NCBI GenBank assembly: GCA_026398815.1
Contig: JAPLSA010000017.1
Span: 620,001-684,000 of the forward strand
Direction: 5' to 3'
DNA length: 64,000 bases
From: Gammaproteobacteria bacterium
GTDB lineage: Bacteria > Pseudomonadota > Gammaproteobacteria > Nevskiales > Nevskiaceae
Shown: piece after piece, positions 50,077-63,125 of the stretch
Numbering within the stretch: position 1 is the stretch's first letter
How the letters are laid out: each line of letters opens with the position of its first letter
Translations under genes and position numbers: made by a program
Notes under the pieces: generated by a model
Told to the model about the DNA's origin: nothing
The model's input: the letters and a program-made list of their open reading frames with translations, nothing else
The model's database searches: none

Positions 50077-51017
50077 AGCGTCCCTTCCTGCTCGCGGCGG
50101 CCATCGCCGCACTCGGCTTCACCGGCTGGGCAGCCCTCACCTACCCGGCGGTCGGCAAGCTGGCGCTGGATGCCGATACCCGCATCGAGACCGCGATCGC
50201 GGGATTGAAGCGCGCCACCGTCGACGTCGGCGACAGCCGGATGATGACCTGGCAGGGCGGCCCGGCCGATGCTGCAGAGGCCGTGGTGATGATCCACGGC
50301 TACAGCGCCGACAAGACCGTGTGGATGCGCTTCGCGCCGCACTTCACCGATCGCTACCGGGTGCTGGTGCTCGACCTGCCCGGCCACGGCGAAACGCCGT
50401 TCGATCCGGCGCTGCGCTACGACACCCTGAGCCAGGCGCAGCGCGTGCTGAAGGCGATGGACGCGCTCGGCATCCAGAAGGCGCATCTGGTCGGCAATTC
50501 GATGGGCGGCTTCATCGCTGCCCAGCTGGCGCTGCACCATCCGGAGCGCGTGCAGAGCGCCACCCTGATGGACGCCGCCGGTGTCACCGCGCCGACCCCG
50601 AGCGACATGGAGCAGATGCTGAGCCGCGGCGAAGGCAATCCGTTCGAGGTCACCAGCCGCGCCGCTTTCGACCGCTTCTACGCGATGACCATGGCGCAGC
50701 CGCCGTGGGTGCCGGGCATGACCCTGGACTGGATCGCCGCCGACTACGCCGCGCGCCGCGCATCGCTGGCGCGCATCTTCACGGACTTCCGCGGCGTCGA
50801 TCTGCTCGATGCGCGGCTCGCCGAGATCACCGTGCCGGTGCTGGTGATGTGGGGCGATCAGGATCGTCTCGTGCACCGCAGCGCCGCCGAGGTCTGGGCG
50901 CGCGGCATTCCCGGCGCCCAGCTGGTCCGCTATCCCGACCTCGGCCACATGCCGATGGTCGAAGACCCGGCCCGCAGCGCGGCCGACGTCCGCAAGTTCA
51001 TCGGCCATCACGGCTGA
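50073..51017 (+). CDS. Alpha/beta hydrolase
   Basis: GTG 50073 overlaps the SDR stop. The 314-residue protein has an N-terminal hydrophobic segment (LLAAAIAALGFTGWAAL), so it is probably membrane-anchored or exported. The fold marks are MIHGYSADKTVW (oxyanion region, about 73-84), LDLPGHGETPF, the nucleophile elbow VGNSMGGFIAA (Ser about 142), MWGDQDRLV (Asp) and DLGHMPMVEDP (His). It fits an esterase or lipase; the ester product of the upstream monooxygenase is a natural substrate by context. Confidence 0.85.
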   Translation: MKRPFLLAAAIAALGFTGWAALTYPAVGKLALDADTRIETAIAGLKRATVDVGDSRMMTWQGGPADAAEAVVMIHGYSADKTVWMRFAPHFTDRYRVLVLDLPGHGETPFDPALRYDTLSQAQRVLKAMDALGIQKAHLVGNSMGGFIAAQLALHHPERVQSATLMDAAGVTAPTPSDMEQMLSRGEGNPFEVTSRAAFDRFYAMTMAQPPWVPGMTLDWIAADYAARRASLARIFTDFRGVDLLDARLAEITVPVLVMWGDQDRLVHRSAAEVWARGIPGAQLVRYPDLGHMPMVEDPARSAADVRKFIGHHG

Positions 51018-51054
51018 ACCGATTTCGCGACAGCACCCCATCGAGATCCGAAAC

Positions 51055-51558
51055 GTGGAATTCACCTGCGAACACCATTTCAACGCCACCGTCGACCAGG
51101 TGCTGGCGATGTACAGCGACCCCGACTACCTGCCGAGCAAGTACCGCGAACTGGGCCTGCGCGATATCGAGATCGTCTCGCGCACGGCCGATGACCAGCA
51201 TTTTCAGGTGGTCTGCCGCTTCAAGCGCAAATCCAGCATCGAGGTGCCGAAGATGGCCCAGAAGTTCATCGGCAGCAGCGACTGGGTGTCGGCGCAGCAG
51301 ACCGATCGCTGGGACATCGCCAGCCGCAGCGGCCGCCTCGACGTGGTGATCGAGCCGCTGAAGGCGATCACCTCGATCCGCTGCGAAATGAAGCTGGAAG
51401 CCACAGCGGCCGGCGCCGTGAACCGGATGCGCTGGCTCGTCGACTGCTCGGTGCCGCTGGTGGGCGGAACAATGGCCAGGTTCATTGCCCAGGACATCCA
51501 GCGCAAGTCCGAGCAGGACGGTCTGGTCGCTCAGAGGCTGCTCGCTGCCCGAGGCTGA
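51055..51558 (+). CDS. DUF2505-family protein (SRPBCC-like)
   Basis: The 167-residue protein starts at GTG 51055. It opens with FTCEHHFNATVDQVLAMYSDPDYLPSKYRELG (about 3-34), the mark of DUF2505, and has alternating strands with a long C-terminal helix as in START/SRPBCC lipid-binding proteins. It is encoded at the end of the monooxygenase cluster with a 37-bp gap. A hydrophobic ligand is likely, but function is unknown. Confidence 0.75.
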   Translation: MEFTCEHHFNATVDQVLAMYSDPDYLPSKYRELGLRDIEIVSRTADDQHFQVVCRFKRKSSIEVPKMAQKFIGSSDWVSAQQTDRWDIASRSGRLDVVIEPLKAITSIRCEMKLEATAAGAVNRMRWLVDCSVPLVGGTMARFIAQDIQRKSEQDGLVAQRLLAARG

Positions 51559-51689
51559 GGCGCGGCGCATGCCGGTCTGAAGCGGGTCTTCTGAAGCGGG
51601 TGGGCCGGCGCGCGGGGCTTGCCTGAACGCCTGCTTGCCGCCAAGGTCTCTACAGGCAGGCGGTGTTCGCCGGCCTCAGGAGACCTGAC

Positions 51690-54353
51690 ATGCTCGACAG
51701 CTTCAAAACCCGCGCCACGCTCGCCATCGGATCGACCCGGTACGCCTACCACGACCTGACCCGGCTGGAGCCGGCGTTCCGGGTCTCGCGCCTGCCGTAC
51801 AGCTACAAGATCCTGCTGGAGAACCTGCTGCGCCACGAGGACGGCGTCGCCACCACCGCCGACGACATCCGGGCCCTGGCCTCGGCTGATCTGCGCGCGC
51901 TCACCGCCAAGGACATCAACTTCACGCCGGCCCGGGTGATCCTGCAGGACTTCACCGGCGTGCCCTGCGTGGTCGATCTCGCGGCGATGCGCGATGCCAT
52001 GAAGGCGCTCGGCGGCGACGCCACCAAGATCAACCCGCTGTGCCCGGTCGAACTGGTCATCGACCACTCGGTGATGATCGACCACTACGGTTCGCGCGCT
52101 GCGCTCGATCTCAATGCCAAGGTCGAATTCCAGCGCAACGAGGAGCGCTACACCTTCCTGCGCTGGGGCCAGGAGGCGCTGAAGAACTTCAAGGCGGTGC
52201 CGCCGGATACCGGCATCGTCCACCAGGTCAACATCGAGTATCTCGCCCGCGTGGTGTTCGAGAACGACGACGGCGTCCTCTACCCGGATTCCTGCTTCGG
52301 CACCGACAGTCATACGACGATGGTCAACGGCATCGGCGTGCTCGGCTGGGGCGTCGGCGGCATCGAGGCGGAAGCGGCGATGCTCGGCCAGCCGTCGTCG
52401 ATGCTGATGCCGGAAGTGATCGGCGTGCGGGTCACCGGCAAGCTCGCCGAGGGCGCCACCGCGACCGATCTGGTGCTGACCGTCACCGAGATGCTGCGCA
52501 AGCGCGGCGTGGTCGAGAAGTTCGTCGAGTTCTTCGGCCCGGGGCTGGCCCACCTGTCGGCCAGCGATCGCAACACCATCGGCAACATGGCGCCGGAATA
52601 CGGGGCGACCTGCGGCATCTTCCCGATCGACAGCGAAACCCTCGCCTACCTGCGGCTGACCGGCCGCAGCGAAGCGCATCTGGCGGTGGTCGAGGCCTAC
52701 GCCAAGGCGCAGGGCCTGTGGTGGACACCGGACGCGCCGGAGGCCGAGTACACCGATGTGCTGCACCTGGACCTGGCGACCATCCAGCCATCGCTGGCCG
52801 GCCCGAAGCGGCCGCAGGACCGCGTGCTGCTGGGTAAGGTCAAGGCCAATTTCCGCGCCGCCTTGGCCGCCGAGCAGAAGACCCGTCCGTCGCAGGGGCC
52901 GGCCACCGTCAGCGATGCCGGCCAGCGCTACGCCCTGCATGACGGCGCGGTGGTGATCGCGGCGATCACCAGCTGCACCAATACCTCCAACCCCAGTGTC
53001 CTGATCGGCGCCGGCCTGCTGGCGAAGAAAGCGCGCGCGCTGGGCCTGAAGACCAAGCCCTGGGTCAAGACCTCGCTGGCGCCGGGCTCCAAGGCGGTCA
53101 CCGAATATCTGGCCAAGGCCGGTCTGAACGAGGACCTGGAACACCTCGGCTTCCATGTCGTCGCCTATGGCTGCACCACCTGCATCGGCAATTCCGGCCC
53201 GCTGAACCCGGCGATCGGCGACGCGATCCAGAAGCATCGCCTGAGCGTCTCGGCGGTGCTGTCCGGCAATCGCAACTTCGAGGGCCGCATCCACCAGGAC
53301 GTGCGGATGAACTACCTGGCCAGCCCGCCGCTGGTAGTGGCCTACGCAATCGCCGGCACCACCGACATCGATCTCGGCGCCGAGCCGATCGGCCAGGGCA
53401 GCAACGGACAGGACGTCTACCTGAAGGACATCTGGCCGAGCAATGCCGAAATCCAGTCGGCAGTCGCGGCGGCGGTGACGCCGGAACTGTTCCGCAAGAG
53501 CTATGACGGCGTGCTGACCGGCGACGCCCGCTGGCAGGGCATCCGGGTGACGAAGTCGGAAACCTATCCCTGGGATGCCCGCTCGACCTACGTGCAGAAT
53601 CCGCCGTACTTCACCGGCATGACCCTGACGCCGCCGGGCATCCCGACCATCCGCGGCGCGCGGGTGCTGGCGCTGCTCGGCGATTCGATCACCACCGATC
53701 ACATCAGCCCGGCCGGCGACATCCCGGTCGATGGCCCGGCCGGCCGCTACCTGCAGGCGCACGGCGTGCAGCGGGCCGACTTCAACAGCCTCGGCTCGCG
53801 GCGCGGCAATCACGAAATCATGATGCGCGGCACCTTCGCCAACACCCGCATCAGGAACGCGATGACGCCGGGTGTCGAAGGCGGCGTATCGCGCCATTTC
53901 GATGGCGATACCGCCGGCCCGGTGGAAGCGATCTACGACGTGGCGATGCGCTATGCCACCAGCGGCACGCCGCTGGTGGTGCTGGCCGGCAAGGAGTACG
54001 GCACTGGCTCGTCACGCGACTGGGCGGCCAAGGGCACGTTGCTGCTCGGCGTCAAGGCGGTGATCTCGGAAAGCTTCGAACGCATCCACCGCGCCAACCT
54101 GGTCGGCATGGGCGTGCTGCCGCTGAACTTCGTCGATGGCGAGAACGCCGCCGCGCTCGGCCTCGACGGCAGCGAGGTCTACGACATCGACGGCCTGCTC
54201 GACGGTGCCGAAACCGTGACCGTCACCGCCCGCCGGGCCGACGGCACGCAGCGCCGCTTCAGCGCCCGGGTGCGCATCAACACGCCGGTCGAATGGGCCT
54301 ACTACCGGCATGGCGGCGTGCTGCCGTACATGCTGCGGCAGATGGCCGTCTGA
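51690..54353 (+). CDS. acnA: Aconitate hydratase A
   Basis: ATG 51690 is chosen because AGGAGA lies six bases upstream; the product has 887 residues, close to the usual 890. AcnA marks are [21 protein letters not shown] (about 33-53), [51 protein letters not shown], the cluster Cys in [10 protein letters not shown] (about 431) and [13 protein letters not shown] (about 497 and 500), and [17 protein letters not shown]. It is the stress-type, cluster-stable aconitase of the TCA cycle. It follows the monooxygenase cluster rather than lying near acnB. Confidence 0.96.
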   Translation: MLDSFKTRATLAIGSTRYAYHDLTRLEPAFRVSRLPYSYKILLENLLRHEDGVATTADDIRALASADLRALTAKDINFTPARVILQDFTGVPCVVDLAAMRDAMKALGGDATKINPLCPVELVIDHSVMIDHYGSRAALDLNAKVEFQRNEERYTFLRWGQEALKNFKAVPPDTGIVHQVNIEYLARVVFENDDGVLYPDSCFGTDSHTTMVNGIGVLGWGVGGIEAEAAMLGQPSSMLMPEVIGVRVTGKLAEGATATDLVLTVTEMLRKRGVVEKFVEFFGPGLAHLSASDRNTIGNMAPEYGATCGIFPIDSETLAYLRLTGRSEAHLAVVEAYAKAQGLWWTPDAPEAEYTDVLHLDLATIQPSLAGPKRPQDRVLLGKVKANFRAALAAEQKTRPSQGPATVSDAGQRYALHDGAVVIAAITSCTNTSNPSVLIGAGLLAKKARALGLKTKPWVKTSLAPGSKAVTEYLAKAGLNEDLEHLGFHVVAYGCTTCIGNSGPLNPAIGDAIQKHRLSVSAVLSGNRNFEGRIHQDVRMNYLASPPLVVAYAIAGTTDIDLGAEPIGQGSNGQDVYLKDIWPSNAEIQSAVAAAVTPELFRKSYDGVLTGDARWQGIRVTKSETYPWDARSTYVQNPPYFTGMTLTPPGIPTIRGARVLALLGDSITTDHISPAGDIPVDGPAGRYLQAHGVQRADFNSLGSRRGNHEIMMRGTFANTRIRNAMTPGVEGGVSRHFDGDTAGPVEAIYDVAMRYATSGTPLVVLAGKEYGTGSSRDWAAKGTLLLGVKAVISESFERIHRANLVGMGVLPLNFVDGENAAALGLDGSEVYDIDGLLDGAETVTVTARRADGTQRRFSARVRINTPVEWAYYRHGGVLPYMLRQMAV

Positions 54354-54379
54354 GCCGGCGCCGCGTCCGGCTTCGGCCA

Positions 54380-54405
54380 CGGGATGCGGGCCCGCCCGCA
54401 TCCCG
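54380..54405. terminator. Perfect 11-bp hairpin after acnA
   Basis: CGGGATGCGGG (54380-54390) and CCCGCATCCCG (54395-54405) pair with a 4-nt loop. There is no T-run, so this is a candidate factor-dependent or weak terminator between acnA and the methyltransferase gene. Confidence 0.45.
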
Positions 54406-54462
54406 CCAGCCGGCGGCCGGCGTGCGGCAAACTGCCGCCTCCCGTTTCCGACGCGCCCGCCG

Positions 54463-55260
54463 ATGACCGACGATCCCTATGCCGCGATGAAGGCCGCCCA
54501 GCGCGAAGGCTGGGGCCTGTTCGCACCGATTGCGCCGTTCACCACGCCGGCCGCCGCCGCGCTGGTCCGCTACGCCGGGATCGGCCGCGGCCAGCAGGTG
54601 CTCGACGTGGCCTGCGGCACCGGCGTTGTCGCCATCACCGCTGCGCTGCAGGGCGCGACGGTCAGCGGCCTGGACCTGGCGCCGGCACTGCTCGTCGAGG
54701 CCCGCCGCAACGCCACGCTGATCGAGGCGCCGATCGCCTTTCTGGAAGGCGATGTCGAGGCGCTGCCGTACCCGGATGATCACTTCGATGTCGTGGTCAG
54801 CCAGTTCGGCCACATGTTCGCGCCGCGCCCGGAGCGGGCGATCGCCGAGATGCTGCGGGTGCTGAAGCCCGGCGGCCGGATCGCCTTCTCGACCTGGCCG
54901 CCGGAGCTGTGCATCGGCCGTCTGTTCGATCTGGTCAGCCGCTATCTGCCCGGCCCGCCCGGCGCCGCAGCGCCGAGCAGCTGGGGCGAGACCGCCAACA
55001 TCCGCCGCTGGCTCGGCGCGGCCACCGGCGAACCCGAGTTCCATCGCGACGAGATGAGCATTCCGGCACTGAGCCCGCGTCACTACGGGGCCAGCATGGA
55101 ACTGACCGCCGCGCCGTTCATCAAGGTGGTGCAGGGCCTCGCCGCCGAGCCCGAACGGCTGGCCGCGTTCCGCGCCGAAGTGATCGCCATCGTGCAGACC
55201 TATTTCGCCGACAACCGCGTGCGCCAGTCCTACCTGATGAGCCGCGCCACCAGGCGCTGA
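54463..55260 (+). CDS. Class I SAM-dependent methyltransferase
   Basis: The 265-residue protein has motif [16 protein letters not shown] (about 46-60), the acidic motif [11 protein letters not shown], motif post-[26 protein letters not shown] and [15 protein letters not shown], as in UbiE/COQ5-like and phosphoethanolamine-type methyltransferases. No substrate-specific domain is visible. It stands alone after the acnA hairpin with no clear partner. Confidence 0.85.
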   Translation: MTDDPYAAMKAAQREGWGLFAPIAPFTTPAAAALVRYAGIGRGQQVLDVACGTGVVAITAALQGATVSGLDLAPALLVEARRNATLIEAPIAFLEGDVEALPYPDDHFDVVVSQFGHMFAPRPERAIAEMLRVLKPGGRIAFSTWPPELCIGRLFDLVSRYLPGPPGAAAPSSWGETANIRRWLGAATGEPEFHRDEMSIPALSPRHYGASMELTAAPFIKVVQGLAAEPERLAAFRAEVIAIVQTYFADNRVRQSYLMSRATRR

Positions 55261-55408
55261 CCCGATCGCCGCCCGGATCGTCGACCCGATCGCCGACTGA
55301 ACCGCGCGGGCGGCATGCCGAAACCGGTCCGTTGCGGCATGCTGCCGGACGCCGCCTGCCCGGCGCGTCCCGCCGCCTCCGAATCCTGACCGTCCTGCCC
55401 CCACTGCC

Positions 55409-55972
55409 ATGCTCCGTGCCCGCCGTACCCTCCTTGCGCTGCTGTCAGCCGCTGCCCTCGCCGTTCCGCTGTGCAGCGTCGCCGACGCCAATCGCGACCA
55501 GCTGACGCTGTCCAACTGGCTCAAGTTCGTACCCGCCGCCGGCGCTGCCGCCTACTCCGGCTACCGGGGCGACAGCACCGGCCTCTGGCAGCTGGGTGGC
55601 GAACTGGCGGCCACCGTCGCGGCCACCCAGGCGCTGAAGTACGCGTTCAAGGACGGCGACTGGGGCACCCGGCCGGACGGCGGCAGCAAGTCGTTCCCGT
55701 CCGGCCACACCTCCACCGCCTGCGCCGGCGCCGCCTATCTCGGCGAACGCTATGGCTGGCAGCAGGCCGCGCCGGCCTATGCGGTCTCCGCCTGGGTCGC
55801 CTACATCCGGGTCAACGAGGACAAGCATTACGTGCGCGACGTGGTCGCCGGCTGCGCGCTGGCCTACGGCCTGTCGAAGCTCATCGTCAAGCCCTGGCTG
55901 CCGGCGCAGGTGTCGCTGCTGCCGGTGCTCGGCCCCGGCGAGGTCGGCCTGACGCTGAGCGCGAACTGGTAG
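55409..55972 (+). CDS. PAP2-family phosphatase
   Basis: The 187-residue precursor has a signal peptide ending near ADA-NRD and the three-part PAP2 active site: KYAFKDGDWGTRP (about 76-88), SFPSGHTS (about 94-101) and RVNEDKHYVRDVVAG (about 133-147). Such enzymes remove phosphate from lipid phosphates or undecaprenyl pyrophosphate on the periplasmic side. It is short, with few membrane helices, so may be a soluble or barrel-linked type. The preceding 148-bp gap holds nothing I can name. Confidence 0.85.
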   Translation: MLRARRTLLALLSAAALAVPLCSVADANRDQLTLSNWLKFVPAAGAAAYSGYRGDSTGLWQLGGELAATVAATQALKYAFKDGDWGTRPDGGSKSFPSGHTSTACAGAAYLGERYGWQQAAPAYAVSAWVAYIRVNEDKHYVRDVVAGCALAYGLSKLIVKPWLPAQVSLLPVLGPGEVGLTLSANW

Positions 55973-55999
55973 GCAGCCGCCTTTTGCTAAGGTGCGCCG

Positions 56000-56416
56000 G
56001 TGACGACCCTCAAGCCGCTGCCGATGCTGCTCGCCTGCCTCGCCTTCCTGGTGATGCGGCTGGGTGGCGCGCACCTGCATCACTGCTTCGACGGCAGCGA
56101 GCCCGGAAACGCCGTCCACTTCGCTGACGCCGGCCTGCACCACAGCGCAGCCGGCGACCGCGTGGCCGACGCCGCCGGCCATGGCGCCGACGGCGCGCCG
56201 CATCACGATGACCTCGACACCGGCGTGGCCAGTGATCTGCTCGGCAAGCTGTCGCCACCGGAGCCGACGGCGCTGATCAGCCTGCTGCTGGTGGTCCTGT
56301 TGCTGCCGCGCCTGTCGACGCCCCGGCCGCCGACGGCAGCCGTGCAGCGGCGGCCGACGCGCCCGCCCCACCTTCGGCCGCCGTTGCGCGGCCCGCCCCT
56401 GTTCTCCTTCGCCTGA
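56000..56416 (+). CDS. His-rich small secreted/membrane protein ahead of the czc operon
   Basis: The 138-residue product starts at GTG 56000. A signal peptide (MLLACLAFLVMRLGG) is followed by a segment with nine His (HLHHC, VHFAD, LHHSA, GHGAD, PHHDD; about 25-70), then a hydrophobic helix (LISLLLVVLLLP) and a Pro/Arg tail. This resembles the small His-rich proteins found in front of Czc/Cus efflux genes that bind metal in the periplasm. Similarity is by composition and position only. The next gene begins 86 bp downstream. Confidence 0.6.
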   Translation: MTTLKPLPMLLACLAFLVMRLGGAHLHHCFDGSEPGNAVHFADAGLHHSAAGDRVADAAGHGADGAPHHDDLDTGVASDLLGKLSPPEPTALISLLLVVLLLPRLSTPRPPTAAVQRRPTRPPHLRPPLRGPPLFSFA

Positions 56417-56502
56417 TCCGGACGTGCCCGGCGGTTGATCCGCCCGGGGCCTGATCGCCGCGCCGCGCCCAGCGCCGCCGGCATTTTCGAAGGAGATTCC
56501 CG

Positions 56503-57786
56503 ATGTTGCTGTCTTCCGTGCGCCGGCACCTGCCCGGCGTGCTGCTGTTGTTGCTGTCCGCCCAGCCCGCCGGGCTCAGGGCCGAACCCGAGCTGCCGCC
56601 CGACGGCCCGCCGATCCGCCTGGCGACGGCGATCCGCCAGGTGCTGGCGAGCAATCCCGAGCTGGCGGTGTACGCCGAAGCCTTCCGCATCCAGGACGGC
56701 CGCGTGCTGCAAGCCGGTCTGGCGCCGAACCCGACGCTCAACCTGAGCGTCGAGGACGCGCTCGGCAGCGGCAGCCGCAGCGGCTTCCGCGCCGCCGAGC
56801 AGACCTTGAGCCTGAGTCAGCTGCTGGAACGCGGCGCGCGCCAGCGGCGGCTCGACGCCGCCCGCGCCGGCACCGGCCTGCTGGCCGCCGAGCAGCTCGA
56901 ACGACAGGTCGACACCGCTGCCGAAACCGCGCGCCGCTACGGCCATGTGCTGTCCGACCAGGCGCAGCTGGCGGTCACCCACGAGGCCTCGGAACTGGCG
57001 CAGCGCACGGTCGCGGCGACGCGCAAGCGGGTTCGGGCCGGCGCGGTGCCGTCCGCCGAACTGGCGCGCGCCGAAGCCTCGCTGGCGCTGGCCGAGCTGG
57101 ATCACGAGCACGCCGAGCACGAACTGCTGACCAGCCGCCGCCAGCTCGCCGCGCTGTGGGGCGCGCGCGAAGCGACGTTCGGTATCGCCGAAGGCGATCT
57201 GCTGGCGCTGCCGCCACTGGCGCCGTTCGAGGCCCTTACCGAGCGGCTCAAGGCCAATCCGGCGCAGCTGCGGCTGATCGCCGAGCAGCGTGTCCGCGAT
57301 GCCGAGCTGCGGCTGGCCGAGCAGCGCCGCCGGCCGGCCTGGCAGGTCAGCGCCGGCCTGCGGCGTTTCGGCGAAGGCCAGGACGTGGCCGGCGTGTTCT
57401 CGCTGCAGATCCCGCTGCCGTTCAACGACCGTGGCCAGGGCGAGATCGCCGAAGCCCAGGCGCGCGCCGATCAGGTCGGCCTGCGCCGCAACGCGGCCGA
57501 CATCGCCAGCCTGACGCAGCTGTACGAGTGGTTCCAGGAGCTGAAGCACGCCCACACGGCGGCCAGCACCCTGGCGACCGCCGTGCTGCCGCGCATCGAA
57601 AAGGCGCTGCAGCAGACCGAGTACGCCTACGCCCGCGGCCGCTACGGCTACCAGGAGCTGGTCGCCGCCCGCAAGGAACTGTTCGAGGCCCGCCGGGCCC
57701 GCATCCAGGCCGCCGCCGACGCCTGGCAGTTCGCCACCGAAATCGATCGTCTGACCGGCGTGCTGCCGGCCGGCGACACCCCGTGA
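56503..57786 (+). CDS. czcC: CzcC-type outer-membrane channel (TolC family)
   Basis: The 427-residue precursor has a signal peptide ending near LRA-EPE and two OEP repeats (PPIRLATAIRQVLASNPEL, about 39-57; APFEALTERLKANPAQLRLI, about 240-260) with long coiled coils. TLSLSQLLERGARQRRL and FSLQIPLPFNDRGQGEI are typical CzcC. It forms the outer-membrane exit duct of a divalent metal RND pump. AAGGAGA precedes the ATG by 7-8 bases. Its stop overlaps a GTG of the adaptor gene (GTGA). Confidence 0.88.
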   Translation: MLLSSVRRHLPGVLLLLLSAQPAGLRAEPELPPDGPPIRLATAIRQVLASNPELAVYAEAFRIQDGRVLQAGLAPNPTLNLSVEDALGSGSRSGFRAAEQTLSLSQLLERGARQRRLDAARAGTGLLAAEQLERQVDTAAETARRYGHVLSDQAQLAVTHEASELAQRTVAATRKRVRAGAVPSAELARAEASLALAELDHEHAEHELLTSRRQLAALWGAREATFGIAEGDLLALPPLAPFEALTERLKANPAQLRLIAEQRVRDAELRLAEQRRRPAWQVSAGLRRFGEGQDVAGVFSLQIPLPFNDRGQGEIAEAQARADQVGLRRNAADIASLTQLYEWFQELKHAHTAASTLATAVLPRIEKALQQTEYAYARGRYGYQELVAARKELFEARRARIQAAADAWQFATEIDRLTGVLPAGDTP

Positions 57787-57788
57787 GA

Positions 57789-58736
57789 ATGCCGATGAAA
57801 ACCCTGCTGATCCTGTTGCTGGCGCTGCTGGTTGGCGCCTGCGATCGCGCTGCCGCCCCGGTCGACACCCAGGTCGTCGCACCGCTTGCAGCCACTGAAG
57901 CCGATCCCGCCGATGCCGCGCCGCCATCGGTGCGCATCGATGCCGACATGGCCGGCCGCCTGGGGCTCGACCAGGCCATCGCCGGGCCCGGCACCTTGGC
58001 CGAAAGCCTGGTGCTGTACGGCCGGATCAGCGCCAATCCGGAAACGGTGCGCGAGGTCCATGCCCGCTTCCCCGGCGTCGTCCGCAGCGTCCGCAAGGCG
58101 CTCGGCGACGAGGTGCGCAGCGGCGAGCCGCTGGCGATCGTCGAAAGCGACCTGAGCCTGGAGAACTACACAGTCAGCGCGCCGCTGTCGGGCGTGATCA
58201 CCGCACGCACCGCCAACAGCGGCCAGAAGACCGGCGACGCGCCGCTGTTCGTGATCACCAATGTCGACACCGTCTGGGCCGCGCTGTCGGTGTTCCCGCG
58301 CGACCGCGCGGCGATCCGCAGCGGCCAGCCGGTGCGCCTGCGGGCGGCCGATGGCGGCGCGACGACACAACAGGCCAGCATCGCCCGCATCGATCTGCTG
58401 GGTACCGCCAACCAGGCGCTCAAGGCCCATGTGCCGCTCGACAATCGCGCGCGGGCGTTTCCGCCCGGCCTGTTCGTGACCGCCGAGGTCACGGTCGGCG
58501 CAACGCCGGTAGCCGTCCGGGTGCCGCGCACGGCGATCCAGGATCTCGACGGCGCCAGCGTCGTCTTCGTCGTCGACGGCGACCGCTACACGCCGCGCCC
58601 GGTGCGCCTCGGCCGCCAGGACCGCGAACAGGTGGAAGTGCTCGACGGCCTCGCTGCCGGCACGCCGGTGGTCGCCGCCGGCAGCTACGTGATCAAGGCC
58701 GAACTGGAAAAGTCGGGGGCCGAACATGGGCATTGA
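57789..58736 (+). CDS. czcB: CzcB-type periplasmic adaptor lipoprotein
   Basis: ATG 57789 is taken (GTG 57783, overlapping the czcC stop, and ATG 57795 are alternatives); about 315 residues. A lipobox LVGA-C (Cys about 18) anchors it. The lipoyl halves (VHARFPGVVRSVRKALGDEVRSGEPLAIV and YTVSAPLSGVITARTANSGQKTGDAPLFVI) are nearly adjacent with almost no coiled hairpin, typical of short CzcB/CusB forms. VPRTAIQDLDGASVVFVVDG and VEVLDGLAAGTPVVAAGSYVIKAEL are standard barrel and proximal-domain marks. It links the pump to CzcC. Confidence 0.88.
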   Translation: MPMKTLLILLLALLVGACDRAAAPVDTQVVAPLAATEADPADAAPPSVRIDADMAGRLGLDQAIAGPGTLAESLVLYGRISANPETVREVHARFPGVVRSVRKALGDEVRSGEPLAIVESDLSLENYTVSAPLSGVITARTANSGQKTGDAPLFVITNVDTVWAALSVFPRDRAAIRSGQPVRLRAADGGATTQQASIARIDLLGTANQALKAHVPLDNRARAFPPGLFVTAEVTVGATPVAVRVPRTAIQDLDGASVVFVVDGDRYTPRPVRLGRQDREQVEVLDGLAAGTPVVAAGSYVIKAELEKSGAEHGH

Positions 58737-58768
58737 ATCGCCTGCTGCGACGACACAGGAGCCGCGCC

Positions 58769-61918
<3,150 letters not shown>

Positions 61919-61998
61919 AGCCGCACGGGCGCCCAGTGGGCTGTCCGCAGCCCGGCCGTCGCCGGCCGGTGCTGCGGGCGACAAAGACGCCGCCCAGC

Positions 61999-62023
61999 AA
62001 AAAGCCTGCGCGAGGCAGGCTTT
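61999..62023 (-). terminator. Terminator of tRNA-Thr (also faces czcA)
   Basis: AAAGCCTGC (62001-62009) pairs with GCAGGCTTT (62015-62023), 9 bp with a 5-nt loop. On the minus strand it is followed by five T (61999-62003), just 17 bp beyond the tRNA 3' end. It may also end czcA transcription from the other side. Confidence 0.8.
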
Positions 62024-62039
62024 CAGGATGCTTTGAAAA

Positions 62040-62115
<76 letters not shown>

Positions 62116-62158
62116 GCGGGCCGCGATTATAGACAAAGTTTTCCGCGCCGGAGGCCTT

Positions 62159-63100
62159 TCAGGCGAGGTCGTAACGGAATTCCTTCTTGAACCGGGCGCG
62201 GAAATCTTCCGGGCCGACGTAGTGGTTCTGCGGGCCCGGGCGCTCGATCTTGATCGCGCCGATCAGCGAGGCGACGCGGCCGGTGGTTTCCCAGTCCATG
62301 CCGTTCAGCAGGCCGTGCAGCAGGCCGGCGCGGTAGGCGTCGCCGCAGCCGGTCGGGTCGGCTAGGGCCTGGGCGGTCGCGGTCGGGATCTCGTGGGTCT
62401 TGCTGCGCGTGTAGATGTGCGAGCCCTTGGCGCCACGGGTGACGATCAGCGCCTCGACGCGATCGGCAATCTCCTTCAGCGACCAGCCGGTGCGGTCCAT
62501 GATCATTTCCGACTCGTAGTCGTTGACCGCCACGTAGGTGGCCTTCTCGATGAACGCCTTGAGATCGTCGCCGCCGAACATCGGCAGGCCCTGGCCCGGA
62601 TCGAAGATGAACGGCAGGCCGGCGTCGGCGAACTGCTCGGCGTGCAGGATCATCGCGTCGCGGCCGTCCGGCGACACCGAGCCGATCTTCGCGCCAGCCT
62701 TGATCGCCGCGTGCACGTCCTGCGTGTGGGCGAAGCTCATCGCGCCGGGGTGGAAGGCGGTGATCTGGTTGTCGTCGAGATCGGTGGTGATGTAGGCCTG
62801 CGCGGTGTAGGCCTCGGGAATGGTCTTGACGTATTCCCGGCTGATGCCGTGCTGGTCCAGCCAGGCCTCGTACTGCGCGAAGTCCTTGCCGACGGTGGCC
62901 ATCGGCAGCGGTTCGCCGCCGAGCATCTTCAGGTTGTAGGCGATGTTGCCGGCGGTGCCGCCGAATTCCTTGCGCAGTTCCGGCACCAGGAAGGCGACGT
63001 TCAGGATGTGCACCTTGTCCGGCAGGATCTCGTTCTGGAAGCGGCCCGAGAACACCATGATGGTGTCGTAGGCGAGTGAACCGCAGATCAGTGCAGACAT
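62159..63100 (-). CDS. PfkB-family carbohydrate/nucleoside kinase
   Basis: The 313-residue protein has the PfkB signature 1 (EFGGTAGNIAYNLKMLGG, about 45-62) and signature 2 (DPTGCGDAYRAGLLHGLL, about 253-270, with the catalytic Asp; GCGD instead of GAGD). It is close to the adenosine kinase-like group common in proteobacteria. ATP-dependent phosphorylation of a sugar or nucleoside is certain in kind; the substrate is not. It is encoded downstream of dgkA with a 25-bp gap. Confidence 0.85.
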   Translation of the reverse strand: MSALICGSLAYDTIMVFSGRFQNEILPDKVHILNVAFLVPELRKEFGGTAGNIAYNLKMLGGEPLPMATVGKDFAQYEAWLDQHGISREYVKTIPEAYTAQAYITTDLDDNQITAFHPGAMSFAHTQDVHAAIKAGAKIGSVSPDGRDAMILHAEQFADAGLPFIFDPGQGLPMFGGDDLKAFIEKATYVAVNDYESEMIMDRTGWSLKEIADRVEALIVTRGAKGSHIYTRSKTHEIPTATAQALADPTGCGDAYRAGLLHGLLNGMDWETTGRVASLIGAIKIERPGPQNHYVGPEDFRARFKKEFRYDLA

Positions 63101-63125
63101 TGGGTTTCCGAAGCGTGAAAGGTGA

